From Agarophyton chilense (Eukaryota > Rhodophyta > Florideophyceae > Gracilariales > Gracilariaceae): a stretch of 64,000 bases of DNA. The stretch's first letter is position 1. Each line of letters starts with the position of its first letter. The position numbers and the translations under genes were made by a program. A model generated the notes under the pieces. The model searched no databases and was not told where the DNA came from. It worked only from the letters and a program-made list of their open reading frames with translations. This document shows, one piece after another, positions 1 through 11,436 of the stretch. The stretch lies in contig JARGXX010000109.1 in NCBI GenBank assembly GCA_030374765.1, forward strand, positions 372,001 through 436,000. Direction: 5' to 3'.

Positions 1-285
1 TGCCCAAATAAATATATAAATAATACCTGGTGGTCAGCCACTTAGCCAAACCACTGTATGGGTATGGTCCCTAATGGACGTCTAGCTACAAAGTGTAGTA
101 AAGCCCTCCACGTGGATCGCCACTACATGCGCCGTTGCCAATATGGCACTCCCCTAGGAAGGGTCGCAACTATGCGCGCGCCGTGGTAAGCCACTCGACC
201 CATGACGCCACGTGTTCCACTAAGACATTCTGCCTCTAGGCATCCCATGCGGGATGCCGCTTCATATCACAATGCTGATGATAAC
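1..285 (-). repeat. Partial 3' LTR of chromovirus A1
   Basis: The window opens inside an LTR. The stretch aligns by eye with about 9660-9940, the LTR of a second copy of the family, and more weakly with the end of the solo LTR at 39707-40593 (AAATAAAT-rich start, then CACGTG-containing blocks). Near its inner end is a perfect hairpin, GCATCCCATGCGGGATGC. The exact inner boundary is not fixed because no clear CA plus polypurine tract is visible; 285 is an estimate. Confidence 0.6.
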
Positions 286-293
286 ACTCACTT

Positions 294-1912
294 ATGAGTT
301 CCAACCTCGACTTCGCGAAAAACCAACCTATCAGATTCCCTGACATAGTAGAATACTACACTACGGTGCCTTCGGTCTTCCGGACAATGCGGTCTCCTCG
401 CGTGGGTTTCCAATCCTGGCCCTTAAAGCCTTCGGCTTCAGGTGTGATGACGAATGCGGCTTATGTATCCTCCGCTGGGATCATTCGAGCGCTGTTTCGT
501 CGGGCTCAACGCAGCTATCCACATCCCGCGGACTTGGTGGGACGAGATCCTCTCGACGATGCTAACCTCTTCGTGCAGGCTCCCTGGCTTGACCCATTCA
601 CTCTTCGCGATGACGCGTTGATCAACGGATACGTTTCCAGCGGTTAGCTTTCTGACGGCCTTCCGCATGCGGCTATCCGCAGCTACGATTGGCTTCCGCA
701 CTGTGCTTTACAAGATAACGCGATTGCCCTGTATACCAACGAAAATATGGACGAACCCCGAACTCGGCTCACCAAGCTGATATACCAACGTCTGCACCGG
801 TTTATTAGCACGGTCGTTCTCACTGGAGATTGGAGTTCGGGTCCATGTTTGGCTCGCACGAATGGCGAAGGATACTCGTACATCGAGTCCTTACACGAAG
901 TCGACGTCGACGAATGGCGCGGCTTACGCTATGTATGCAACGAGGCACTCTGCTTTCGCTGGCACTTGCTCCGTGCGGAATTCCGCTTCCGCCATAAGAG
1001 AGACATTCTGTACTGGGATTATCCTCGTTGGGAACAACGTACGAGATCCCGCTTGGGGTACCTGGTTCCATACCAATTGATCGAGATTGATCGAATTAGG
1101 CGGAATGCTCGCGTCGGGCGCTATGTCGCGCTGCCAGAGCACTGGGCGGAGGTCGAGAGCCCTCGAGGATGTCCGGTGGAGCTTCCTCTTGCCATAACTT
1201 ATTTCGGTTCCGCGTTGATCAACGACCCGTTCTCAGGATACTGGACGGTCGTGTTATCCGAGTCCATTGCCAAGATGGCCGCGTATATCCCCTGGAATGC
1301 CTACGATACCTATCGAGTTTGTTACATGTCGCCAAGAGCGCGGAGATATGCGAGACAACTCGATATTTCCCTTGTGGTCGGGTCTCGTGCCAATTATGAC
1401 GAATTCCTACTCTTGGTAGACTTGATCGACAGTATCGACTGGCATGGGTTTCTATTGGATCAATCAGCTAGAGGCACAAGGGTGCGCAATAGAGATCATT
1501 CGCCGGGACGCAAAGCTAATGCTCGAGATTTTGTATGGTACAAACCCTGGACCAGCCAGATAATCACTTCTGATCAGGCTCGTGACCTTTGTCCGAATCC
1601 ACACCTTCTGAGTTTGAAGATCAGGAGTATGAAGAAGCTCCAGGTGCTGATGCAGAACTCCATTTCGAGGATGAACCCAAACTATCCAGTACTGCTCCTA
1701 TGACGGCTGCTTCGCCACCAACGGCTATGACATCGGGTGTCAACCCGTCGATGGGGTACCATCATGGGTTTGCCAAACAACCGAGCGATGCGGAGGATCC
1801 CTTTTTGGCACCATTGAGACAATTCCTTTTAGACGCGGGTTTACCCGAAGAACAGCTGCAAGGAAGTCGTGCTGATCTTAGCGCTATGCTGTATAATCCT
1901 ACCCGCAGATAA
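294..1912 (+). pseudogene. Antisense accessory ORF of chromovirus A1 (A/C type)
   Basis: Long plus-strand coding stretch opposite to gag-pol, beginning within about 10 bp of the estimated LTR end. It matches in order the antisense ORF of element C (44361-46256): a proximal segment with RDDALINGY versus RDDKLIDSY, a central block with LLRAEFR, RSRLGYLVP and PRGC versus LLRAEFR, RSRFGFLVP and PRGC, and a C-terminal helix-like tail (LRQFLLDAGL versus VRQDLVNAGI). No known domain is recognised. Conservation of amino acids between two diverged families, despite the decay, suggests that it once coded for protein. The copy is broken by a few interruptions. Promoter activity of the LTR on this strand is inferred, not seen. 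Confidence 0.65.
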
Positions 1913-1984
1913 GTACTACGACCGACTTCAGATGTCGTCAACACCCTTGAGGCGATAAAATAAAGCAAATTCTTCTGTTTCCAT

Positions 1985-2160
1985 GACTTCACATGTTCCT
2001 AAGTACTTTTTCTTCTTCTTCTTCTCATCTTCTCGTCTTTTTTCTCATATCCTTCTAATAGACCAAGATCTTCTGTTTCCGTGCCTGCACGTTTCCTTAA
2101 GTACTTCTTCGTCTTCTCGAGTCTTCTCGTCTTCTTCTGTCATATCCTTCTTCGGAACGG
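1985..2160. repeat. TTC/CT-rich polypyrimidine tract between convergent ORFs of A1
   Basis: Plus-strand run of TTCTTC and TTTTCTC units just after the end of the antisense ORF and before the chromodomain coding region on the other strand. Equivalent tracts lie at the same place in A2 (about 23200-23380) and in element C (46322-46480), so it is a family feature rather than a random microsatellite. Its role is unknown. Confidence 0.7.
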
Positions 2161-2168
2161 AAAGCGAA

Positions 2169-2573
2169 TTAGCAGTCGCTCCGCCAAATCGCGACTAGAA
2201 AGCCCATCATCGCGTTGTCGATCTCTGCATGGAGTGGTAGTCGATTGCGACGATGATAACGAACAACCTGCGAGCGCAGGATATGAGATATAGGCTCCCA
2301 CGTATCCGCTTCCGGAGGAAAACCGTACCAACGGATACGATACAGTAGTGTGTGGGTTTTTTCGTCTTCGCCGTGATCGATGATGCGATCCATGACGTAT
2401 TCCTGGGAATTTCCCAACGTTTCGGTGGATGATGCGAGGTTTTGGTTCAACGGGTTATACCGTCTGACAAACGAACACGTGGAATCCTGAGGGGATATGA
2501 CAACGTTGTCATTTACTTGAACCTCCCGAGAGGGCGTTTGGAAACTACCGATATCTTCAGGTTGAACCTGCAT
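2169..2573 (-). pseudogene. Chromodomain module of A1 pol
   Basis: The translation contains the chromodomain signature: a VMDRIIDH start, YRIRWYGF, then DTWEP and a final helix leading to VVRYHRR. The same module ends pol in elements B (13827-14325, 19375-19704) and C (46654-46944). In chromoviruses this domain is fused to the integrase C-terminus and is known to steer integration to marked chromatin. Here it is a fossil domain separated from the integrase core by decayed linker. Confidence 0.8.
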
Positions 2574-2851
2574 AGTCTGTTCGGACAGCTGAGGGTCTTT
2601 TGTGCCTTTATAGCGTCGTTCTTCTCTTCTGACTCGACAGTTGTCAGTTCTATAGTTATCCGTTGTTCTTCACGTTTCTTGTTCCGTCTTTTATTCTGAT
2701 GGTTCTGAGCCAAAGTGAGCTTCTTCACCGAGAGTTCGGCTGGGGGTGCATCCACCACCAATGGAGGTTTACCTTCATCTTCGCCTTCTTCTCTTCGGTC
2801 AGCTGCCAAGCGCGATCGCTCAGCGAGTGGCGTTCTACTTGACGGTTCAGC

Positions 2852-4482
2852 TTAAACAGGTGATAGCGTGTGTGCAGCCGCTTCTGAACCGGATCTAATT
2901 GGACCAAAATTGAATATATCTTTCCTGTCATCTGGTACTGTGGTCGTACCAGAGTGCTGGCTCTTGCCAGGGGGTTTATTCAGATTTTTCGGAGAATTCT
3001 CATTGAATGCCACTGTACTGCCGCGCAGCGGGAGATAACGAGCCGTGTCAGCGCCGTGTGCCACGGGAGGCAGATCGTCTGATTCGACGGGTAGCTTCCG
3101 TTGCTGCGGATAGGCAGTGCTTTCTTTCCCAGCTTCCCGGGTTTCCGGGTTGTCTGCGGCCGTTTCAACACGATAGCACGAAAACCGCTCAACGTCCTCT
3201 CCTGTCTTCAGGACGACCGTGTCATCGGTGAGCTCCATTATCTTGAAATGTCCGGATGATACCGGCAGCAATTTGTGACGTGGTCCATCCTGCTTCTCAA
3301 GCCGTTCCACGCGAACAAAGGCGTATCCTCTGACCCTGAGATCTGACAAGTGTCTTCAACGTCGGGCGACCGAATTAAGTTTGTAACGTCTTGCGTTTTC
3401 GCTAATTCTCGAGCCGCCTGCTCTGTCCGTAACCTCAGGTCGTTTCTCCACCTCAGATGGTTCTTAGCCGGTGTCGGTTTGTCTTCCTAGACTTCATCCA
3501 ATCTCAAAGGCAGGGACGGCGGGCTACATGATATCACGAGATCAAAAGGAACCGCCTCGGTAGACGTATGAACTTGTGTGTGGTACGCATAATAGATTGT
3601 GTCTGTGTACATGTCCCACTCCTTCGGGTGATCCGCGATGTAACGCCGAAGAGCAGCTAATAACGTACGGTTGTAGCGTTCCACCTGACCATTACACTGT
3701 GGATGAAAGGTCGTGGTAAACACGTTCCTAATGCCTAATACTTGGCATATTTTCTGAAAGAACTTAGCGACAAACTGTTTTCCATTATCTGATAGCAGAA
3801 CCTCCGGCGGTCCGTACACATACACCCAGTGTTTGATGAAAGCCTGAGCTATTACCGAGGCGGTAATCCTCTTCAACGGTACAGTCGGTACAAGTTTCGA
3901 GAATCGATCCGTAATTACCAGTAGGTAGCGATATCCTTGGTTGGAACGAATTAGCTCTACAAGTATGTCGATGATGACGAATGGTAGAGGCGCCTTCGCC
4001 GGGAATGGTGTCATCTTTTTCCTCTTCTTATATAGTTTCACGCGATTCATCGCACCCGGTCGACATAGCTTTACCGTAGCATGGCAGTTCATTGCCAAAG
4101 TTGGCCAATAGAAGTCCATTCTTAGTTTCCTAAACAACTTTGTTCCTCCTGGGTGTCCAGATAGCTTGGCATAATGGGCCAAGTAGAGCACACGACTCTT
4201 CAAAGCGTGCGGAACCATGATCTGATCATACTTCTCGACATGTCTGAGCAATATACCTCGTGAATCGAGCGAAAATGGTAACTCCTCCTCCCCGTTAAGG
4301 CGAGAGTGTATTGCTGTACAGAAGGTATCTGTGAGTTGCTCATTGAAGAGCTCAGTGATCGAGATACGCTCGAGATGATCAGGAGATTCAGTTCCATGGT
4401 TTGGTATTAGAGAGTCCAATTGGGAGTAATCCCCTTCATCTTCTTGATCTTCAAGTTTTGTTTCATCGTTGTCCATCTCCAT
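2852..4482 (-). pseudogene. Integrase region of A1
   Basis: Retroviral-type integrase. Visible parts are the zinc-binding region remnant near HYAKLSGHPGG, the catalytic core with IDILVEL, LLSDNGKQF and NGQVERYNRT (the D, D and E segments of the DDE core), and farther on a GPY/F-like C-terminal segment (HKLLPVSSGHF, 2852-3349). The match to element C is close throughout. Broken, with a few interruptions. Confidence 0.8.
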
Positions 4483-4603
4483 TTAGGAACACGGTAAATC
4501 GTCATCGATTTCTCCTTGGGTTTCCCCTAAAGTTTCCAATCGCGAGAAAGCGTCGGCCTGTATGTTAGCCAGTCCCTTCTTTTATTTAACTTCGAAATCG
4601 AAT

Positions 4604-5652
4604 TCAGATAGTCGTAAGCGCCAGCGTGTTAATCTCCCGGAGGGGTCCGATGTTGATAATATCCATCGTAGGGACGAATGATTCGTATGGATGGTAAACG
4701 ATTCTCCCTGGAGATAAGGTCGTAAAGTAGTCAGCACCCACTCTACCGCAAGGCATTACTTTTCTGATACGGAGATATTCTTCTCTGTAGCGTTCAGCGT
4801 TCGTGACCAGTAACCGATCAGTTTCCTCTGACCATCCGGATGGGTCTGAAAAAGGGCACACGCTACCTGATACTCAATGGAGTCGGTATCCAAAGAATAG
4901 AGTAGGTTCTGTTTGGGCAAGGCCAAGATTGGTGCTGTGACGAGTTCTGTCTTCAAAGTCTAGAAGGATTCGTTTTCGTCGGGTGCGAATTCCTCGAGCT
5001 TAACAGGCTGTCCTTTACGCAACAATGCGTTCAATGGAGTTGCAATGTGCGAATAGCGCGGTATGAATCGTCTGTAGACGTTACAAAATCCAAGGAAGGA
5101 TCGCAATTGAGTCTGTGTGTACAGTGGTTGCGATTTGCGGACTGCCGCTGTCTGTGCTCCATAGATTGAAAGCTGACTAGGCCTAATTATATGGCCCAAA
5201 TAATTCACAGTATTAGCGAACCATTCGCATTTCTTGAATTTCAAAATTATACCAGCTGTCTGCAACGCTTTGAGGATCTCCTTCACATGTCTCATGTCAC
5301 TTTCCATATCTTGAGAGAAGACAATGACGTCATCCAAATAGACTAGACATGTTTTCCATTTATACTTCGAGAGTAATATGTCCAGGGCGCGCTGGAAAGT
5401 TGTCGGAGCATTGGTAAGTCCAAATGAAATCCGCTTGAAACGGTATAGTCTAGCGTGTAACACAAATGCAGTCTTATCCTGATCTTTTTCGTCTACAGGA
5501 ACCTTCCAATAGCCATTGTTGGCGTCAAGCGTGGGGAACACGTTCGCATTGCCTAGGCTGTCTATACACTCGTCCATGCGAGGCAGTGGATAGGCATCCG
5601 GCCTTCCAAAGAACAAATCCAATTCGCTCGACGGAATATCATGAGTCCTCAT
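4604..5652 (-). pseudogene. Reverse transcriptase and RNase H region of A1
   Basis: Ty3/gypsy reverse transcriptase with YPLPRMDECID, TLDANNGYW, the catalytic YLDDVIVFS and YLGHIIRPSQLSI, followed by the connection and RNase H segments (LYSLDTDS, RKLIGYWSRTLN). It aligns collinearly with the pol of element C at 48194-51928. Fossil, with several breaks. Confidence 0.85.
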
Positions 5653-5965
5653 CAGGACTTTGGGTTTCTAAGCGGGGAACAAGGAGGCGAGTACTCCCTG
5701 GTCGGCTCTACGCGACGGAATAGGGCGACGCCCTAGGGGTTCCCTCACTTAGATTCCCGACTTAGGCGGGTCGTGCGCCTTTGGAGCGTTGCTTCGAACT
5801 TGCGAATTAGCCTGTGGTACTTCATTATTCTGCATCACTGGAGCTCCAGATTGCAGTCCAGGAGGGTAGCTAAGCCATCCTTTGACCTTCCAGTAGATAC
5901 CAGCCGGCACTCGGGTTCTTCTTTCCTCCTCTAGCAGAGTCTCGTAATTCGTGAGGACGCGAACT

Positions 5966-7360
5966 AAATCTTTTGCAGAAAGTGTACATTCTGAAGAGAG
6001 ATGGTGCTGGTGGGAATGTAGTAAATACCATCCGACTTTCCTTCAGCAGTACCAATGATTCGATGATTATCATCAATGTCATTTATGAGTGCAGTTTGCG
6101 GAAGGAACAAAACGGCTAAGTTCTTGGCCGTGAGGGCGGAAATGGGAAGGAGGCCCATAGCTATGTTTGGTGAGACGAGTGTGTTGCCTAGGGTAACAGT
6201 AGTACTACGACCTTCGTGCGACCAGGTGACTGGACGAACACCTCTTTCGATTGCCACTATTTCCGAATTGTCGCCGAGTGCAATGGGAATGTCCGAGGTA
6301 TGGCTTCGTAAGAGCGGTTCGGAAGAAGGTGTGAGATGGGTAGTACTGTTTGAGTCCAGCATCATCATCTCATCGGAATGATCCGACATCATGACACAAG
6401 CCATTGCCGCGCGGTTTGGTGGGGTAGAGAAAGGGGGTTTGTTATTAAGTTATTTGCTTGAGTACCCTGAATCCTTCCGGGTTTCCTTTTGCTGTTCCGA
6501 GTTTAGGTTCAGCCGATTGTTTTCATTCAAATGGTTCAAAAAACAGCGATCTATGCTATGGTTGTCTCTTCTACAGATGGCACATCGGCGCTTGGCTGCG
6601 TTGGATTTCTCCGTTTCCTCCTGGTAAGAGCTCCCTGTAAGTTCTGTGCTCGTCAAGAAGTCGAGTGGACACCAAGTTTCATGTCCCATGTGGTCGTCTC
6701 AGGGAACAATGTCTTGATTGCGGCACAAACAGCATTGATTTCGCCTGTGGCCATAGAGGATACCAATAGGGCAACGGTGAGTTCCTCCGCTAGTTTGGTA
6801 TCCATTGCTGCCAGTTGTTCAACGATCCCAGCCATTGCGTCAATGTGACGGCAGAGATTCTGTTTCATATTTGAATAGAGAAGATTGATCAGCTCAAAGA
6901 TTTTGGTAATTCGCGATGCAATGGATGTTGATGTATAGCGGTTGTCAAGGCGTTTCAGCATTCGGTGTAGATTTCCAGTCTCGGACTGGGCGACTCTTAG
7001 CGCTTCATCAGATAAAGAAAAGACGATTATTGCACTTTTTTTCTTCCGGTTTGTCTCAAAGTCTTTCCGTTTTTCATGGTCACTGGAGTACGGGTTACGG
7101 GTTTGTGAAATAGTGTTTTTGATTCCCTTCGCATCACATGCCGACTCAATACGGATTCTACACAGTTTGTAGTCGTACGTTTCTTCGAAAGGCTTGATGC
7201 TGGTCTTCTCAGATTCCATAAAAAAGAGAATTCGGTGATGTTTACAGTTATAAAAGCGCTGGTTAAGACGCTGGGCCCATAACCTCTTAGCGAAGGTTAT
7301 GTTCTGAACAAGTTGCTTGTTGAGATAGCAAACATATGTTCCAGTGTTGGCCACCTCGTT
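5966..7360 (-). mobile_element. Ty1/copia fragment 1 (gag, zinc knuckle, protease), broken
   Basis: Minus-strand piece of a copia element. From its 5' side it holds a UBN2-type gag (about 6653-7354, with ALRVAQSETGNLHRML and the helical block around AMAGIVEQLAAMD), a CCHC-like knuckle (CAICRRDNHSIDRC) and an aspartic protease start (MMLDSNSTTHLTPSS) followed by IALGDNSEIV. The gag and protease match the plus-strand copia at 39306-41979 and the gag at 58410, so all belong to one family. Integrase and reverse transcriptase are absent. It is truncated where A1 begins and has a handful of breaks. Confidence 0.75.
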
Positions 7361-7387
7361 TTTATGATAATCAAAAACATGAGAGAG

Positions 7388-7790
7388 AGAAGGTAGTACA
7401 ATGACGAGAGCATTTGTTATAATGCTCTCGTAAAATATTCAAATACAAAAAGATATATATTCAGAGTATGAATATCAAACTCTTGAATACTACAAATACA
7501 AAACTCACTGAGAATCCTATATTATATGTACGCCTATCCAGTCTATCGAAATTATTGCAAGGGTTTTCGAAGCCATTGCCAAGGCTTGCTACTTCTCAAG
7601 ATCAGAACGCCCTTTCAAGGCAGTACGAGGATGTCAATTAATGAAGTTCCCTCAGAACTTCGATTCAGCGGCATTGTGGTTACGTAGAACAGTACAAGGT
7701 CTTTGAAACACGCTTTGACCAGTGATTTTACCTGATTCGAAAAGAAAGGTACTTATTGTAAAAGTATCCTCTTCACCTCAGCTGTTCACG
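7388..7790. repeat. LTR-like unit, first copy
   Basis: About 400 bp adjoining the 5' side of copia fragment 1. It shares ordered blocks with 8284-8780: GAAGGTAGTA near the start, CTTGAATACTACAAATA in the middle, and TTCGAAGCC-like, ATTCAAAAGAA-like and TTGTAAAAG blocks later. Position beside gag suggests the 5' LTR of the fragment. Termini could not be fixed. Confidence 0.45.
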
Positions 7791-8283
7791 CCAATGAAAA
7801 TGACTCATGCGTTGTCTCGAACTAAATCTGGTTGTGGAGAGCTCAGTGTAGGTGAGACTTGGAGACATTGAATATCTTTCCCGTCTGGGGCAGCCAGAGC
7901 TTTGCTTTCGCAGAGAAGGTTTTTGCGTATTTGAATGCTGCATATTTGGCCCCATCACACTGCCTGGGGGCAACGACCCGTCTCTGCCCCACCACGGTCT
8001 AACTGCGGCAAATTAAAAGTTACTTGGGGTTTACAATGAGCGTAAAGTTAAAAGCTTGTGCTCAAATTGCAACGAACAGGCTGCTCAAATTCGAATTAGT
8101 TGTTTCTCATTCATCCACCATCACTCTTTTTTGAAAATTGGAGTTTTTTTTAACTTCGATATTGCCCCAGTCCGCGGTTGTGTTCCAAGGCGTGGACATA
8201 CAATGATAGGTGGTATTGAAAACGTCTGATGAGATGAAAGAAATGGCTTTGACTGTTTTCTCTCTTTTCCGGATATGACAATC

Positions 8284-8780
8284 TTTTCGAAAGAAGGTAG
8301 TAACAGTACAACCTGGAAAGTATTTATGTCAAATAGTTTCGTAAGTTTTCAAATGTAAACTAATGTAGATTCATAGTTTAAGTATCAACTTCTTGAATAC
8401 TACAAATAACGACTCATTGACATCCATCTTCGCTCATACAAAGGGTAGACCAAAAAAATAACGGTGTTGAAGATACATATCACCATTACGTGTTTCAGTA
8501 AACAATTTTGCACGATTCTGCATAGTCATTTTATTGTGGAGAGATGATTTTGTTACTTAAAGAACCTGGAAGACTATCATAAACTCTGATATAAGTACCC
8601 GATACACATGGCCCTTGTCCATGAACGGTATTATGAGCCGCGGTCGAATTCTTCGCTTCAAAGCCATAAAATAAAGTTTGTTTGAAGCATTCCTGTTGTT
8701 GAATTTTGCATTGGAGGAATTCAAGACAGTCTCTTAATGAGACTGATTCAAAAGAATATTAACAAGTTGTAAAAGCGTTC
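8284..8780. repeat. LTR-like unit, second copy
   Basis: Second, diverged copy of the unit at 7388, in the same orientation and about 0.9 kb away. The best-kept block is CTTGAATACTACAAATA (near 8391-8407, versus near 7477). It could be a solo LTR of the same copia family or the LTR of a lost neighbour. The 490 bp between the two units (7791-8283) show no recognisable coding sequence. Confidence 0.4.
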
Positions 8781-9659
8781 CCCAGCTCAGGAGCGCACTT
8801 TCCTAACACCTCTGATATTGCTAATAATGTGGGAGCTTATTGCTCTAATGAGGAGATGGCGTCTACAAATAATTCGCAATTGCACCGCAAAAGCTTCCAA
8901 TGGCCAATTAACGCATCTATCGTGGCTTGTCCATAATAGTCCAGGTCTTTCATATTTCAAGAACTCAATTTTGAATGAGTGCATTTTTCATTCGAAGAAT
9001 GAGTTCAATGACATATTTGTGGAGTCTACACGTCACTACTCTATATCAAAATATCTCGGTACTTACTTCTCAGAACGACTGTGGCAACGCGGATTCGTGT
9101 CATTAACCATGCAAAAAGCCATTGTTTAGTGTACAGAACGGCCCCTGTACTTTTCAAAGTTTAGAATATGGAAAATGACTCTACTGGATGCAAAGATAGA
9201 ACTCTTAGGCTTTGGTGTTCTATTTGATTGTTCTTTTAAACATAAAATGACTGGTATTGCTACGTCTTTTAAAGCGAATGTTGAATTTACCCAATCTGTC
9301 TCTTTCTATAGCGCAACGACGTTCAATGATGATGTTTTTGCTCTTTTGGTAAGAGCAGACACCTGTGACAGAGTTTGAACTGTCGTTATCGTGCATGTGG
9401 CGAATAGAAAAAGGGCGGTAGAGCTCCAACAATAGCCAGCAGGAAGTGGGTTTTAAGGCCACTCCTGCCCAGCGACGGTAATCAGTGCAACACTAGAACG
9501 TATATGATAGGTAGGAATCGAGAAGGCTCGAGACGTTGATATAGGCTGACTCTTTATTATAGGTCGTCTAGATCTCTGTTTAAGAAATCCATGGCGAAGA
9601 ACAGAGGAATCATGATTCCCATGTTATCTCCTTAACTTGGAATCGGCTCTCACCTCTGG
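8781..9659. other. No recognisable gene
   Basis: Short open frames occur (for example 8818-9129 and 9175-9378, plus strand), but none shows a motif, a homologue in the window or codon bias I can support. The last 200 bp probably include the outer part of the A2 LTR, whose start was not located. Confidence 0.4.
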
Positions 9660-10770
9660 TACTTTATATACTGTGTACAATGGAGAGTGTATAGCCATCT
9701 AGCCAATCCACTGTACTGGTATTGTGGTTAATAGACTTATAATTCTAAGAGATAGTGAATTCTTGCATGTGGATTACCACTAAATGTTCCATTTCCAGTA
9801 CCTAATTTCTCTAAGAAGTGTTGCAAATGCGGGCGGGCCGTGGCACGCCACTCCACCTGTGCGATCACGTGTCCCACCAATATATCCTGCCTCTAATCAT
9901 CCTATGCAGGAGACCTCGTCATATGATTGTATTAACCATACTTCTCATTTATGAGTTCCAAATGCGCGGTCGCGATAAATTATCCCATCTGTACGGCCGA
10001 CCAAGTACAATGCTTCACAACCCTCTTCTTCAGCGCAAGCCTTGGGATGCGCAAGAAGTACTTAAAGGCGATCGGAACGGCTCTTCAGATATTCATTTTC
10101 ACCACAAAATCCTCGCTTTGTAACGCACTCTTCTGCTTTACGACAGTATTCTTCGTTTTACCGCTCTAATACGAAATCCCTTGCGATGAATCCCAACGCT
10201 AGGTCTAACCTGTTCCACACATCCTCCTCGGATGTTCCTTCTGGGGCTTCGTACAGCGCTGCTAGTTACATAAGACGCAGGCTACTGCTCCACTCGGTCC
10301 ATACCGTTCCTTCCGTTCACAATTCTCGGTATTGCGGTCCTGCGTACCACAGCCATTCGTAACTCCGATGCCGAGCGCGGCTTATGTCTCCTCCAGTGAT
10401 TTGATTCGAGCTTGATCTCTTTGTGCTCAGCGGAGTTATTGGTATCCTGCAGATTTCTTTGAACGAGACCTTCTGGATATTGTGGAGCTATTTGCTCGAC
10501 TGTTTTGGTTTCACTATGATACTAGCCAAGGTGACGCGTTGTTCAAAACGGTATGTACACGATGAGTATTTTTCCGCCGGTACTCCAGAACACGTGATAC
10601 ATAGCGAAAAATAGTCGAGTCATATCTATTTTTCTGATGACGTAATTGCGCTGTATTCTACGGAAAACCTATTTCAAGGCCGTACGTAATTTTCGAGCGT
10701 ATACAATAACGTTCTCATCGACAAATTAGTACGGACCTGCTTCTGCAGGATTGGGAACTAGTTACCCGAA
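9660..10770 (-). mobile_element. Chromovirus A2, 3' part (LTR and start of antisense ORF), broken
   Basis: Collinear with window positions 1-790: the LTR end (CACTTAGCC-like and CACGTGTTCCAC-like blocks, then CTTATGAGTTCCAA at the ORF start) followed by decayed antisense ORF sequence (GCGGCTTATGT block, GATGACGCGTTG-like block, GCGATTGCCCTGTAT-like block). It is more diverged than A1 and carries many breaks. The match stops near 10770, where the B palindrome begins; the rest of A2 resumes beyond it around 23160. Confidence 0.7.
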
Positions 10771-10780
10771 AAGCCCCTAC

Positions 10781-11226
10781 TGTAATGCAATAATTGGTAG
10801 GTCAGCGTACAGGTCTCAACCTGAGGTAGCGTGTTAGAGTAGGTCCTAAGGTTCGTATCCTTTACGGCGGCACTCCCAGAGTACTTGGTGCAATGGGCTG
10901 GCGTTTACTGCGTAGTCCAACAGGTCGGAGCTACGGAAACGATTGCTGGAAGACCAATTGGTTGAACTAATGTACCAAAGGGGGTAATTTAGTATCCTAG
11001 CGGTGCCTTCCTTACTCTAAGGGAAAAGTGTCACTCGAGCCAAGTAAATAGCAATGGCGAGGCGCTGGGATCTCTCTTGCACTGTAAAGTTAATGTATTG
11101 CACTAATTAAAATAAAATAATTATCTAAATGAGGCCAGCCGAGTTCAGCCAGTCCACGTGGCGTCTGTCAGATACCTCAGTCGCCGGTGGCTTACAGGAC
11201 TCAACCCTCATCGTTGCTCCTTTACA
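10781..11226 (-). repeat. 3' LTR of B1 (446 bp)
   Basis: Starts TGTAATGCAA and ends CTTTACA, so it has TG...CA termini. It is the same length as the B2 LTR at 22285-22730 in inverted orientation. A polypurine tract abuts its inner end. Near 10820-10880 it contains a tRNA-like block with a T-arm sequence (GGTTCGTATCC here, GGTTCGAATCC in B2). Confidence 0.85.
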
Positions 11227-11240
11227 TATCTCCCTCCTTA
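11227..11240 (-). other. Polypurine tract of B1
   Basis: On the minus strand this reads AAGGAGGGAGATA and abuts the LTR. This is the plus-strand DNA primer site that LTR elements use. An identical tract lies at 22272-22284 in B2, and a close relative (AAGGAGGGGGAGA) beside the 3' LTR of C. Confidence 0.8.
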
Positions 11241-11436
11241 GGATTTAACCGTCACGGCGAAGTCCAGATTGACTCATGATTGACCCAGGGGACGTGAGCG
11301 CTTAGTCGCTCCCGTTACCATCGGGCGCGACGGGACGTCGCATCGTCATCACCTGCGGGGGTTCGAGGAAGCATGAGCTGACCATTGGCGCGAGGGTGGC
11401 AATTAATTTGCCTAAGGACTGAAACTCAAGCGCACT

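Larger units (their letters stand above)
1..5965 (-). mobile_element. Ty3/gypsy chromovirus A1, broken fossil, 5' end missing
   Basis: Minus-strand LTR retrotransposon. Read from its 3' end it shows a partial LTR (1-285), a plus-strand accessory ORF (294-1912), a TTC-rich tract, a chromodomain (2169-2573), integrase (2852-4482), RNase H and reverse transcriptase (4604-5652), and a short gag C-terminal tail (about 5760-5965) resembling the end of the gag at 51931-53961. The RT-RNase H-integrase-chromodomain order is that of Ty3/gypsy chromoviruses. The 5' LTR and most of gag are absent and the coding frames carry roughly ten or more breaks, so it is an old, dead copy. Its 5' side abuts a copia fragment near 5966. 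Confidence 0.85.

Noticed and set aside
8818-9378. Two small plus-strand genes
   Set aside because: No motif, no relative in the window and no codon bias; chance frames in AT-rich DNA.
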